A stretch of 64,000 nucleotides of DNA from assembly GCF_030272615.1 (NCBI RefSeq), contig NC_081405.1, positions 470,446,008-470,510,007 of the forward strand, given 5' to 3'. A program made the position numbers and the translations under genes. The notes below the pieces were generated by a model. That model did no database searches. It was not told where the DNA came from and saw only the letters and a program-made list of their open reading frames with translations. The stretch is from Cryptomeria japonica (taxonomy: Eukaryota; Streptophyta; Pinopsida; Cupressales; Cupressaceae). Below are positions 22,898 to 34,898 of the stretch, piece by piece (positions within the stretch are counted from its first letter, which is position 1; each line of letters begins with the position of its first letter).

Positions 22898-25800
22898 ATG
22901 GATTTTTGTTAGATCTATGTTTTTTGCAGATTTTTTTAACCCTATATTGTTGTTTTGTAAAACAATTTGGAGAATAACCTTGTGCAGCTAGGGTTTTGGA
23001 CACAAAATCAAGATCTTGGAGAGATTTGATCATATCTCACAAATGACTATGAAATTTTGCACCAAAATTTTTTCGCAGTTTAAAGAAAGTATCAAGAGCT
23101 CTCAATATAAAATTTAGAATTTTTGGAGAATATTTTTATTTTCTATGAATTTTTTATTATTTTTCATAAAAAAATAATTTTGAGAGAAAATGAGAGAATT
23201 TTTCAGATTTTCTTTCATTTTTGGAAATCACTCAGAATTATACACAGGATCTGTTCTTTGTGATTTTAGTTTTGATGCAAAATATTTCCCTAAAAATCGG
23301 ATCTTTAAAAATTAAAGTTTTTCCTTATTTTGATCAGATCTCACAAACAGCTTTGAATTTTGGCATAAATTTTTTTGTAAAAGTTAGCAAAAGTATCAGA
23401 AGGAGCCAGTAAAAATTTTAGATTTTTTGGATCGATTTTGAATTTTATATGAATTTGTTATGATTTTTCATAAAAAATTAATTTTGAGAGAAAATTAGCA
23501 AATTTTTTGGATTTTCTTACATTTTTGGAAATATCTTATAATTATACATAGGATATATTCTTTGTGATTTTAAATTTGATGCAAAATATTTCCCTAAAAA
23601 TCGGATCTTTAAAAATTAGGGTTTTTCCTTATTTTGATCAGATCTCACAAACAGTTTTGAATTTTGGCATTAATTTTTTTGTAAAAGTTAGCAAAAGTAT
23701 CAAAAGGAGCCAGTAAAAATTTTAGATTTTTTGGATCGATTTTGAATTTTATATGAATTTGTTATGATTTTTCATAAAAAATTAATTTTGAGAGAAAATT
23801 AGCGAATTTTTTGGATTTTCTTACATTTTTGGAAATATCTTATAATTATACATAGGATATATTCTTTGTGATTTTAAATTTGATGCAAAATATTTCCCTA
23901 AAAATCGGATCTTTAAAAATTAGGGTTTTTCCTTATTTTGATCAGATCTCACAAACAGCTTTGAATTTTGGCATAAAATTTTTTGGAAAAGTTAGCAAAA
24001 GTATCAAAAGGAGCCAGTAAAAATTTTAGATTTTTTGGATCGATTTTGAATTTTATATGAATTTGTTATGATTTTTCATAAAAATTAATTTTGAGAGAAA
24101 ATTAGCGAATTTTTTGAATTTTCTTACATTTTTGGAAATATCTTATAATTATACATAGGATATATTCTTTGTGATTTTAAATTTGATGCTAAATCATTCC
24201 TCAAAAATTAGATCTTTAAAAATTAGGGTTTTGCATTATTTTACTCATATCTCACAAACTGCTTGGATTTGTTGCAAATTTTTTTTTATGCAGGTTTGGA
24301 AGACTATTAGGACTCTCCAGTATAAATTTTAGATTTTTTGAATTGATTTTTCATTTTATATGAATTTTTTATGATTTTTCATAAAAAATTAATTTTTGGA
24401 GCAAATTAGTAAATTTTTTGGATTTTATTACATTTCTGGAAATCTCTTGAAATTTTACAAGTATTTTTTTATGATGAATCATATCTTTGAATTGGTCAAC
24501 AAAACGCATTGTTGAAGGCCCCTATTTCACAAAGTCTTTTGGATCTAAAATTTACCTAACTTGTGTGCTTGCAAGAAGGGGTGATCATTTGAAACAATCC
24601 AAACTACTAATAAATATTTGTTGAAGGTCCTTGGAAAGGGTTTTTGGATTTTTATTGTGTGCCTTGTTTGCATAGACTAGCAAACACTTCAATTGGTGCA
24701 CTAAAATTGAATCATTGTCTTTTGTGTCTTGAGCAATAGGCTCTTTTTGTTTAATCTTTAGAGGGCCTGTCTTCCCGTGTGGTCATTAGGACTACTAGTG
24801 AGAAGAGAATGATCCAAGTGGTAGCAAAAGAAAAGCCATCTTCTTCCAAACCACTATAAATAATTGTATTCATGGTGAAACTATGAATAACGTGTGCTGA
24901 TTAGTTCATACCGACACTATGTCTCCCCATAAACCCGTTTGATCAAATTTATTTGATCAGTTGTAGGGCGTAACTCCTATTGGCTGGGAGCCTTCTGTAT
25001 TTACAGAGCTAAAAGTGCCGCATGTATGGCCACATGAGCGGATGCCCTTACTAGTACCTTTTTGTTTTAGAAGCCCAAATCCTTCTAGTTGTTGGGGCAG
25101 GAGGTCAGACCTCTGGTAGCGGCCCACACACATACGGTTCTTAGTAGAGATACAAAGTTCGCCATGGGGAGTTTTCGTGGGGATTGATGCTTGGCTGACC
25201 CGAGAAGTGAGTGTCAAGGGTGGAGCTAGTGAGGTCAAGCATCTAAGTATCCGCTCTGAATAGCGTAGCCTTGAGGGTAAAACCTCATGTGGGATCAACA
25301 ACTATTGTCTTGGCCGGCCATAAGAATTGTGCTTGACTTATTTTAAACATTCAAAACATTCAAGACCAAACAACAAAACATTGTGTCTTTTGTGTTTTCA
25401 AGTGTATGCAAAACATTTTTACATCAAACAACACACTTTTCTTAGAGTCATTTTGAGTCTAAACACTTGCAAACATTGAGTCCTCATCAACATTGTGTCC
25501 TCTTGTCACGAAAAATAGTCAAACATTCAGATTTGGTCACAACCAACAACTTCACAAATTGGAAAAATTTTACAAACCAGCAAACAAGAGCAATCAGTTT
25601 TGGAATTCTTGAGCTTCCTAGGTTGTTTCTTCGGGTTTTCATCTAGCATTCAACTTGTCTTTGGGTCTCACAAAATCCATCATTGCTTTACACCTTACAT
25701 TACATTCACATTTGTCTAAACTTGAGTCAAAAGGTCACTTGCTTGTCTTCATCATACTTTGTCAACACACTACATACAACAACATTTTGCTAAGTGGTCC

Positions 25801-26043
25801 CTCATCAAGGTCTATCACCTTTGGGTCTCATTTGGTCTTACTTAGAGTCAAGGTCAACTTACCTCATCAAGAGAAACTATCCTCTCTTTGGAAGTCACAC
25901 CTACTCTACTACATACATACTTGGTCTTACACTTTGGACATTGCAAGTACACCTCAGATTCATTTACATTCCATCCAACTTTTAGTCTTCCATACTCTTT
26001 CCATTTTCATCTAGTCTCACACATCTTGGTCAATACCTAGTTC
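22898..26043 (+). other. 3.1-kb leader of element B
   Basis: A long untranslated leader between the primer site and gag. Its first half is a 303-bp tandem array (23028-24545); the second half is unique sequence. A 27-base word at 24682-24708 recurs, inverted, at 54125-54151 in the leader of the decayed relative F. Open stretches such as 24957-25301 (minus) look like chance. Confidence 0.75.
23028..24545. repeat. Five tandem 303-304-bp repeats in the leader
   Basis: Unit starts (TGATCAKATCTCACAAA-like) are at 23028, 23331, 23635, 23939 and 24242, a spacing of 303, 304, 304 and 303. The second to fourth units are nearly identical; the first and last are diverged. Very AT-rich, no coding. Confidence 0.92.
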
Positions 26044-28176
26044 ATGGTTGAAACCCGTTCCCAAAAATCTAGGAGAGAAACTAAAGAGGCTCAAGAGTCT
26101 GCACACATGAGTTCCCATGAGTATGCCAATGATATCTTTTTTAATTCTGATCATACTACATTACCTGACATGGATGCCTATAGAAACATTCCAAATGTTG
26201 AGAACATGGACACTACAAACAACAATGATACACACAATGACAATATGGATAACTTTTCCGTACATTCAGCAGATGTGGAAGAATCCATTATGGATCCCTG
26301 TTTTAATCGATTGGTTGAGGAAATAATGAGGAGGGATAGACAATACTTCTTACAAATGATGGCACAAAGTGGAGCCAAGATACCTCATGATTTTGACATG
26401 TCTCAAATAATGGAAAATCGACCTTTGCAACAACCTCACTCCAACATGGATCAAAGGAGACCTAATAGTGGAGGCAATAGAGGACCACATATGGTGCCTG
26501 AATCACCATCATCTTTGTTTAAAAAACCAGAGGTCCCACATACACATGGTCAAGCATATGATACTCACCTTCGCAGACCATTATGGAAGTCTTATGCAGA
26601 AAGATATGCTCAATCACATAGCAATGCTAAGGATCAACCACCAAAGCAATTGGATATTCAAAGGCATGCTCAAAATTTGGACACAAGGAAACCCCATGTC
26701 AAATTTGGGGGTAGCACATTAGAACATGACATGCATGTAGAGTATGGTATACATGGACAAAATAGATATTTCATTCCTCAACATGAATCTATACCAAGTG
26801 GTCCATATATGCAGCATCACTATAGACCTCCTCCATATGAACATGTGTATGATCAATATCATCCATATATGCAACATGCTTCTCCTCCAATTGGTGCCTA
26901 AAGCATGGGGTATGGTCCAAGAAGTCGATCTCCACCTAAGAGCAATTTGGAGCAACAAATCAGGGACTTACAAAAGAAAATGGAGGACATAAATACACCA
27001 AAGCCAACATACACAATGAGAGACATATGTCCCTATCCATTTGACAAGAGCATTCCAATGCCTCCTTTTCCTACACACTTTGTGACACCTAAATTTGATA
27101 AGTATAGAGGAAAAGGGGATCCTAAGGCACACATAAGATAGTTTCTCACAACTTGCATTGAGGTAGCTTCAGAAGAGACATATTTGATGAGATTATTCCC
27201 ACAAAGCCTAGTTGATCAAGCTATGGAATGGTTCTCCCAACTTCCACCTGGTATTAAGTCATGGGGTGACTTAGCAGAGGCATTTATTCAACATTTCTCC
27301 TACAACATAGAGAGAGACATATCAGTCACTACTTTGTGCAACACCAAGCAAAAAGATGGAGAGTCTTTTTCATCATTTTTACAAAGATGGAGGAATCTTG
27401 CCAGAAGATGCTCTTGTGAAATTCCACAAAAACAAATGGTAGAGATGTTCACCGAGAATGTTAACAAAGACATTGGTTATGACTTAAGAAAAGCTTGTTT
27501 GTCCACTTTCAAGGACGTCATTGAAAAAGGCTTAGCAACAGAGAAGGTCCTAATTGAACAAGGAGTCATTAAGATATTCAAGGAAAACAAAGATGACTTT
27601 AAAGGAAAAGACAAGCCAAGATTTTGGAATAAAAACAAGAACACAGTTAATGATGGTGTTGTTGATGCCAATACAGTGCGACCCAAATTTGTTTTTTCCA
27701 TATCAAATCAGGTGAATACTCAAACAACTTCTAAATCATGAAGGAAGTACACTCCATTGGGAGAACCACTTGATTCAATTTTCAAAAAGCTAGTGGCAAA
27801 TAAGGTAATCACTATTCCAGATTTTCCTCAATATGAGCCAAAGGTTAAACCAAATTGGTGGAATGATGATGAATATTGTGAATTTCATAAGAGCAAAGGA
27901 CATAAAATAGGAAATTGCCATTGAATGAAGAACATCATACAAGATCTCATTGATAGAGGTGACATTGAGATTGAAGGACACTCATGCAATCAAGAACATG
28001 AGATGTTTAAGGATCCATTCCCAAAACATGACAAGCGAAAAGCTGCAGCCACAGATGACCAAACCAACTATACCAGAGCATCTTATAACTATGATTCAAC
28101 CATCAATCACATCTTGATGGACAATTACGTCTCTACCATTATCATCAAGGAGAAAAACCCTGAGAATTCTACCTAG
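26044..28176 (+). pseudogene. Element B gag
   Basis: An ATG at 26044 opens MVETRSQKSRRETKEAQES. The N-terminal part (QMMAQSGAKIPHDFDMSQ) is His/Pro/Asn-rich. The gag core runs from PPFPTHFVTPKFDKYRGKGD through LVDQAMEWFSQLPPGIKSWG and FSSFLQRWRNLARRCS. A CEFHKSKGHKIGNC zinc-like motif lies near 27877-27918. All open pieces lie in the same frame; only single stop codons break it (26899 TAA, 27139 TAG, 27739 TGA, 27922 TGA, 28174 TAG). Several fit simple C-to-T change of a sense codon. Confidence 0.9.
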
Positions 28177-28953
28177 AGACCCAAGATTGTCTTAAAAGGC
28201 GTTGGATCTTCTTCCGAACCTACCTCTAAATGTCATGTTACAACCCGTCGAGGTAAAATCACTTTGCAAGGTGCTCCAGCCAAGAACACTGCTTCCTCAT
28301 CAACCAAACCTGAGTATGACCTTGTAGAACAATTAGGGAAGACACCCGTGCTCATCTCCATTCTTGAGCCCCTACGCATATCCCTTGCACATAAATCCAT
28401 TCTTGACAAAATCTTGAGAGAGACTGTTGTTCCTACTGATCTGAACGTGGACCAGTTTCAAGCCATTTTGGGATACCTTTCCATTCCACACTCCCTTACA
28501 TTCACAGAAGCCGATGACGCCTCCATAAGTCAGCCACATAATGCACCTTTACACATTGAAGCCTTCATACACAAACATCGAATAAAACGAGTCCTGATAG
28601 ATGGAGGAGAAGGTCTAAACATTTGTACATTGAGCACTATTAAACAATTGGGATATTCTGATAAAGCTGTGAATTCTATAAACAAAATTACCATCAAAGC
28701 ATATGATGATGAAGAGCGTTCATCCAAGGGTACAATCACCTTACCTCTCAGAGTTGGGCCAGTTACAAAGGATGTGGTTTGTCAAGTACTTGATCTTGAT
28801 CTCACATACAACATATTGCTAGGACGTCCTTGGATTCATGAGATGAACGCAGTCCCATCTACATATCATCGATGTATCAAGTTTCCTCACAATGGAGTTG
28901 AAGTGACTCTCAAAGCTGACCCAAACCCATTCATATATTGCAACAATCTATGA
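28177..28953 (+). pseudogene. Element B protease
   Basis: Continues in the gag frame. RVLIDGGEGLNICTLSTI carries the retropepsin Asp in the DGG form common in Tat/Athila elements, and NILLGRPWIHEMNAVPSTY forms the usual C-terminal strand. A TGA at 28951 ends the open stretch. In an autonomous relative RT would follow; here it does not. Confidence 0.88.
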
Positions 28954-30147
28954 CCTAGATCAGAAATAACAATTCCAGTCAATTGAGAAGCTATTCCTTC
29001 ATCAACATATGTGGATCCAGAATCCTTGAAAGCTTCTACATCAAAACAAGTAGAGCTCAAAGAAAAATTCAAGACTAAAGATCTGGGATGTGGTGAGTAT
29101 ATCTTTCACGTTGATCAACTCCCACTATCTCTTAAGACATTCAGTCGACAAGAACATACTACAAACAATTTGCAATGCCAAGGAATTGGATATGAACCAA
29201 CTAGTGTTGTGGCTACTAAGTCTGAATGCAAATCTCCTCTAGTGGTGCAAGCAACTCTTGATATCAATACTCCTAAGAGTGGTTCCAACAAAGAATCTAT
29301 TGAGTGTATTGCCAGCCCTCTTGAAAACTCACATAGCTTTACCATTTCATCCACTCATTCCATTTCCACTCCACTTCCAAACTTGGATCAACAAGAATTA
29401 CAAAATCCCTTACTCATTGGGGATGAAAAATCAAGCTTTGAAAAGAAAAACCTAAAAGTCAAAAATAAAGAAAAGTCCTTTAGTCCAAATCAAAATCTAA
29501 AGCTATTGGACTCTGCAAAAATCAAAGTCAAGGATAAAAATCCTATGAAAGAAAAAGAACAAGAGATGATCTCCCCTAATACCAAAATAACTGGGGGCAA
29601 AAGTTCTACAATTTTAAGTCAAAAAGAATACTTGTTGATCCTAAGTCTCCATCATGCTATCCTACTTTCACTTCTTTTCGCAATCATAAACCTTCATAAC
29701 TCATCCACTTGTTCCACACATCCTTTCCTTTTTGGCGATACATTAGGGACCTTTAATGGAGCTTCCTCGAAGGACTTTGTTATCAGGGATGCCCAAACTT
29801 CTTTAGGTGACACACATATGGGCCTACGTAGTCCACACACTAGTAATTCTATCTTAGTTCCTTTATCAAGGAAGACAGTCACTCAAGCTACACATCATTC
29901 AGTCAAGGAACAATGGAACTACAATCATAAGGTGGGTGACTTAGTTCTCAAAGAACATCCTTAAAATCAGCAAGACAGAGAGAAGAAGGGTAAATTCGAA
30001 CCAAACTGGCTTGGTCCTTACATCATTACAGCAACATATGGATCTGGGGCATATCAGCTCTCAACTACAGAAGGTGAACCTTTGGAGGATCCTATCAACA
30101 ACATGCACCTTCGCAAGTTTTACACATCGCTCTTCAGAGTATCTTAA
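28954..30147 (+). pseudogene. Element B linker and integrase C-terminal tail
   Basis: Same frame as gag and protease. After a TGA at 28984 comes a Ser/Lys-rich linker (29011 to about 29870) with a short hydrophobic LLSLLFAIINL segment. The integrase tail follows: WNYNHKVGDLVLKEHP, a TAA at 29962, then GKFEPNWLGPYIITATYGSG and MHLRKFYTSLFRVS, ending at the TAA at 30145-30147. The tail normally follows the integrase core. The intervening RT, RNase H and core are absent, yet the frame is kept, which suggests the deletion was present in an active ancestor. Confidence 0.83.
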
Positions 30148-31785
30148 TTCAAAAAATACAAAAAAATTCAAAAATTTCAAAAATACAAAAAAATTATAAA
30201 ACAAAAAAATCGTTACTTGGTGAAAACCTGGCAAACAGGTGCCTTGTGACACAAAAAAAATTGAAAAATAGAAAAAAGTAAAGAGAAATAATTTCGTCCA
30301 ATGGTGAAAACCACTTTGATGGCACCCTGGGCAAGTACCATGGTGAAAACTGGGTCACCAGTGCCATGTGTAGAGACATTGCTCCTCCCTCCTTCAGGAT
30401 TCATTTTTATCCTTTCACTTTGCACACACTCACAACCTATTCGTTCATAATAAACTTACCCATTCCCATCATGGCTTGTTATTGATCTACCCAAGATTGG
30501 TTAGCCATTCATAATAAACCTCCCTTTCCATCCATAATAAATCAGATCCTATCTGTGGCTAAGACAAATCCTACATCTAGTGATGGGTGTGGAACTGAGA
30601 ACATCACATGTTTCGAGGAGTATAGTTTCTTCCAACTTCCTTTAGTCTGTCTGCACACAATCCGCAATAAAGCAACATTTGCATCACAAATCCACAATAA
30701 AGTTTCATCTTCTCTGCAATAAAGTATCAGTTTCATGGATTCAGTCAGTTTCAGATGAGACACAACAGCAACAATGGGCTTCAACAAATCAAATCTTTCA
30801 ATAGACTCAAACAATATTATGGTTCGGTGCTATCTATCCTTTTTGTGAAAGTAAACGTTGTGACGACAATCAAATAAGACTTATACAAGTGACAAGGGAC
30901 ACTAAACTTGAGGACTACAGTGAATGTTGGTGTCGAGTCTTGGTTTTCTTTTGATTTTATCTTCTTGGTGACATGTCTTTTAGCTTTTCAAGGATGTCTC
31001 TGACTAAAGATTTTATCTCCAGGATGTCTTTGACTAGAAAGGCGAGGATGGGGTATCGTCACCTATTTGTATTTGCTGTCTGTGGATTGTCTCTTAGTAA
31101 TTCTATGACTTGTCCATGGATATGAGGACACTGAGAGTCTAGTGTGAACTGGGGCATTCCTTGTTTGTGACTGTCTTATCTCCATGTAAATAGGTACAAT
31201 GACTTTTTGGGTCAAACATATGCCTCAAATGGCATAACCTACTTGCCATAATAAAGCTCAATGATGATAAAGCACAAGAATCTCTTTCACTTTCATATCT
31301 TCTATCTTTCATCCCCCTTTCTTGACTGACTTCCATCATCCTTCTCGAGTCCGCGTAGTCTGCTATCACATGACTGAGTATAATGACACACCAAAAACAT
31401 TTGCATTTCATGTAGTTGCACCTGCATTACCACATATAAGCATTTCATACATACATATAGATATCACAACTACATCACATCCTGCACACAACACCTGTTA
31501 GCACAATTTACATTTGCATTATCATATTCATCTGCATTACATACATTCACATTTGCATCATACATACACATATAAAACATAAAAGAACAGAAACATTGCA
31601 TTTCCTCATGTACATATTTGCATCCATATCATAAGCATCACATAAGAACATCTCATCACATAGGTACACATGCATATAGCTGTTGAAAAGATGAATCATC
31701 TTATATATATATATATATATATATATATAATCATAAGTGTCATGATACAATGATGTAAAAATCATATGGCTACAATCACCTGCAG
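30148..31785. other. Non-coding region 3' of the integrase tail
   Basis: It begins with A-rich runs, then three GGTGAAAAC repeats (near 30218, 30302, 30341) next to GGCACC/GGTGCC words. A (TA)n run lies at 31702-31729. CATTTGCAT words recur at 31390-31560. No gene is evident. Confidence 0.6.
31702..31729. repeat. (TA)n microsatellite
   Basis: About 14 TA units, in the 3' non-coding part of element B. Confidence 0.95.
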
Positions 31786-32260
31786 GTGTCTACATCATCA
31801 TACAAAACGGTACAAAACTGATATAGAGGAACCCACTGATCACTCCTACCAGCATCGCCACTAGTGCTAATCCTATCCGTGTCATGGTATCCCATGCCAC
31901 ATGTCCCACCCTCATCTCCAGTCCCGGATCCTAGAACATTCATCTTAGTGCATCTGTCTCTGTCTCGATTGTAGGGTATTAGCTCCCCATCGATTGGTAT
32001 CTACAGAATCCGGTATACATCCTCTAGGGTGACTGTCATCTCCCCCATCGACAATTGAAAAGTGCAAGTCTCAGAGTGCCACCTCTCCGCCAATGCAGTC
32101 AACAATCCCATGTTCGCCCGAAACTCAAGCACATACAAAATATGTCTCAATCCCATAGCCTCAATCGCAGCTCGGTCCTCAGCTGTCAACTCAGGTCACA
32201 ACTTCTGAGTTGATGGGAATCTCTCCTGTGACTCCAGTATAGGTAAATACTCCTGTAGTC
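31786..32260 (-). pseudogene. Plant mobile domain (PMD) fragment, antisense in element B
   Basis: On the minus strand the frame reads ELTAEDRAAIEAMGLRHIL, then LLTALAERWHSETCTFQL, GEMTVTLEDVYRIL, a TAG, and IPIDGEL. This is the start of the PMD fold found in MAIN/MAIL1-type plant proteins and in transposons (LTALVERW, HTFHLP, GEMTVTLEDV). A stop also lies before PELTAEDR. After about 85 residues the homology stops and the frame continues into unrelated Gly/Asp-rich sequence, so the domain is truncated. It runs against the element, between the integrase tail and the 3' LTR, as in element G. Confidence 0.85.
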
Positions 32261-32295
32261 ACACAAATCAATCATCTCAATCCTAGTGACACTCA

Positions 32296-32570
32296 TTGTT
32301 CATCACAAAGTGTTTCTTCTATCCTAGTGGTACTCCTTGTTCATCACAAAGTACTACGTGTTTGACACTCCCTGTTCATCACAAAGTGCTGCTCACATTT
32401 GCACTCACTATTCATCACAAAGTGCTGCTCACATTTGCACTCATTGTTCATCACAAAGTGCTGCTCACAATTGCACTCACTGTTCATCACAAAGTGCTGC
32501 TCATATTTTAGTACTCCCTATTCATCACAAAGTACTATATCTTGGTACTCACTGTTCATCACAAAGTGCC
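32296..32570. repeat. Minisatellite upstream of the antisense PMD
   Basis: Eight copies of TTCATCACAAAGT begin at 32299, 32339, 32374, 32411, 32447, 32483, 32521 and 32555, 34-40 bp apart. The middle copies share GTGCTGCTCACATTTGCACTC spacers. A related TTCATCACAGAA recurs near 32748. Confidence 0.92.
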
Positions 32571-33378
32571 TTGATCTATCTTATCCTAGGACCTATGCTT
32601 GAGTGAATCCTCTTGAGTAGTTTCCTAATTGGCAATGTATGTTCTATCACAGAATTGTCAATCCTAGCCCTATTTGCTATCCTAGTTTTCCCTAGAGGAC
32701 CTGCTTGAGTGTATCCTCTCAGCAGCTTATCCAATCGACAGTGTATGTTCATCACAGAACTGCCGATTTGACCTAGAAGACACAAATTCACATTTTTGGA
32801 CACAAACATGCTTTCATTACATAAACGCTCTTTTAGACCGCATAAACGCACCTGGCACCAACGCAGACACGCCTACATGTTTTTGACATTTTTTGGACCC
32901 TATTCTAAATGCATTTATTACTCTACCTAGCATGCATTAATGACAACAATAAATGCATCAAAGTACAAGGAGGTTTTGTGGTACTTACTGGCTCTCCTAC
33001 CTTTGCTGGCCTCTGAAATCAGAAAACACGATCGAATCTGTGAACCAAAGCCATCGCTGCTGACTGCTACTGCTCTTTTCTCTCTCTGCACTCTAATCTC
33101 TTGGATGTGTGGATGATAATGAGGATGTATTTCCCTCGTGGTCTATCTTATAGACTGCCCTAGCCCTCATTTCCTGAGTCAGTCTTCATTATCTCGTGAC
33201 TTTGTCACTTTATCCGGTCAATCCATTCTAGCCTCTCTTTCTTATCGAGAGATTGTCTGCAGTCTTTTCAGACATTTTCATCCAATCTCTCGAGGGGGCA
33301 TATCATTCCCATCTTGGGGCAACTCTGTATCAGTTCATATTATCTTCTTTGAAACAACACGACAAACCACATTGTCTC
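32571..33378. other. 3' non-coding region of element B
   Basis: No gene recognised. It holds a second loose pair of TATGTTC-ATCACAGAACTG repeats (near 32637 and 32744) and a CT-rich tract around 33070. It would be the 5' flank of the antisense PMD frame. Confidence 0.5.
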
Positions 33379-33392
33379 AAAGAGGGGAAAAA
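33379..33392 (+). other. Polypurine tract of element B
   Basis: AAAGAGGGGAAAAA directly precedes the TGTAGACACC of the 3' LTR. Confidence 0.9.
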
Positions 33393-34111
33393 TGTAGACA
33401 CCTAAAATTGTCATGTCTAATTAAATAAATATTTTATTTATTTAATTACTTTAGCCTAATTCTTCTATTAATTAAATAAATCTTTATTTATTTAATTAAT
33501 TCATTTATCCTCTTCTAGCCTTATTTCTCATTTAAATAAATTCATTTATTTATTTAAATTATCCTTTTCCTAAATTAAATAAATATCTTATTTATTTAAT
33601 TGATCCCACTTCTTCTATTAATTAAATAAATCTTTATTTATTTAATTAATTCATTAGCCTTTTCTACCCATGACACATGTCATTCATCTCTTAATTCATA
33701 CACTACCTACCTCTTTCATTATTTTATTATTTCTTTTACCTACCCTCTAATCATAGCCGACCTCCTTTTACACCTCTCAATCTTATCCCTCCATTTCATA
33801 TTGTGTCTTCTATATAAGGAGATACTTCCTTCATTATCAAACCCTAATCAATCATCCTAATCAATCTAACTACTTGATCAATTGACTACTTGGCATATGC
33901 AATCCTACTTGCAACCACATTCCGTTCTTTGTTGAGCTCTTGTGCACATAAAATCTGAGAGCAAATATATCAAGCAAGATCAATGGAGATAGGAAGAATG
34001 AAGATCCAAACCCGATTGGACATGTGATGGTATAATATTTTTGATTTCATTTGATTTGCATTGTCTTAGGTAATCTTCATATGTTATGGTGGATCTTTGT
34101 TGTTGTTATTA
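33393..34111 (+). repeat. 3' LTR of element B, right end missing
   Basis: It matches the 5' LTR nearly perfectly up to about 34107, then lacks the last 70-75 bp. It joins duplicated gypsy A gag sequence at a short TTGTAATTT overlap. Confidence 0.9.
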
Positions 34112-34328
34112 TTGTAATTTGATCAAATTGAGTTCATCTTGTATAGACACCCACAATCCATTGAAATATCTTACAACTTGTTCAACTTCATCATCAACAT
34201 GTTTGGATCTGATATTCAACTTGTAAAATGCTTTGGTGTATTCCTTCACACTAGATTCCTTTTGTCTCAAATTCTGCAACTTCCAAAGCAAATTCACTTG
34301 AAAATCAGCTGACATAAATTTTGATTTC
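34112..34328. repeat. 217-bp direct duplication, right copy
   Basis: Same length as 21870-22086, about 97% identical. It is followed by AACTTAGCAACC, the true continuation of gypsy A gag. Confidence 0.92.
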
Positions 34329-34807
34329 AACTTAGCAACCATCTGATACTATGTCTTGATCTTCTCTTTACCTCTTCTTTGTCTATCAACCTCCAAATGC
34401 TCCCACCAAAGATATGCATGACCTTTCAACCGGCTACATGCATATTTCAGCTTCCTTTCTTCTGTAGTGTTTTCAAAATCAAAATATTTCTCCATCTCTA
34501 AGATCCAATTCATCAATTCATCTAAATCCAACTTTCCATCATATTTTGGTGGGGTAAAATGAGGTTTAGTATTCACCCTACCCAAAACCCTCAAAAACCT
34601 TTCCTCATCTGGATCAACCGCCGGTGGGTTTACTTATTCTGCTGAGGCTTGTTCTCCTTCATCTTCACTTACACCTTCAATGTGTCGGCCTCTTCTTTGG
34701 GCTGTCTCCATGGCTTCCAGCCAGGTTGCTATTCCTCACAACATTTCCATCACAATAGGGTCTGCATTCCCAAGTGCTCCACCATTCCTATTTCCTCTTC
34801 ACGCCAT
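34112..34807 (-). pseudogene. Gypsy A gag, N-terminal part
   Basis: An ATG at 34807 is followed almost at once by a TGA (third codon). The frame then gives RGNRNGGALGNADPIVMEML, the gag core PHFTPPKYDGKLDLDELMNW, EMEKYFDFENTTEERKLKYA and LKGHAYLWWEHLEVDRQRRG, and continues after a stop into the duplicated segment. The same protein begins at 47730 in gypsy C. The WWE and YDGK motifs are typical for chromovirus gag. Confidence 0.88.
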
Positions 34808-34898
34808 CTTTACACCAGTCCTCTACAGTTGTAGGTCGGATACATAGTCTGCCACCCTACAACAAAATTATCAGGACAACTCATTTTCCAGAATGAAA

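Larger units (their letters stand above)
22087..34111 (+). mobile_element. Element B: young Tat-like gypsy element lacking RT
   Basis: Direct LTRs (22087-22876, and 33393-34111 truncated) are about 98.7% identical over some 715 bp (9 mismatches counted). A primer site, polypurine tract and plus-strand gag and protease fix the orientation. One frame covers gag, protease, a long linker and an integrase C-terminal tail. No RT, RNase H or integrase core is present anywhere between the LTRs. An antisense plant mobile domain fragment and a minisatellite lie before the 3' LTR. It inserted into the gag of gypsy A. The protein motifs (CEFHKSKGHKIGNC, VLIDGG, NILLGRPWIHEMNAVPS) point to the Tat/Athila side of Ty3/gypsy. 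Confidence 0.9.

Noticed and set aside
24957-25301. 114-residue minus-strand protein in the leader of element B
   Set aside because: No domain is visible, and it is antisense to the leader with composition typical of chance frames.
32296-32570. CRISPR-like array
   Set aside because: Short repeats at even spacing, but the spacers are themselves similar, it lies in a plant retrotransposon and there are no cas genes.
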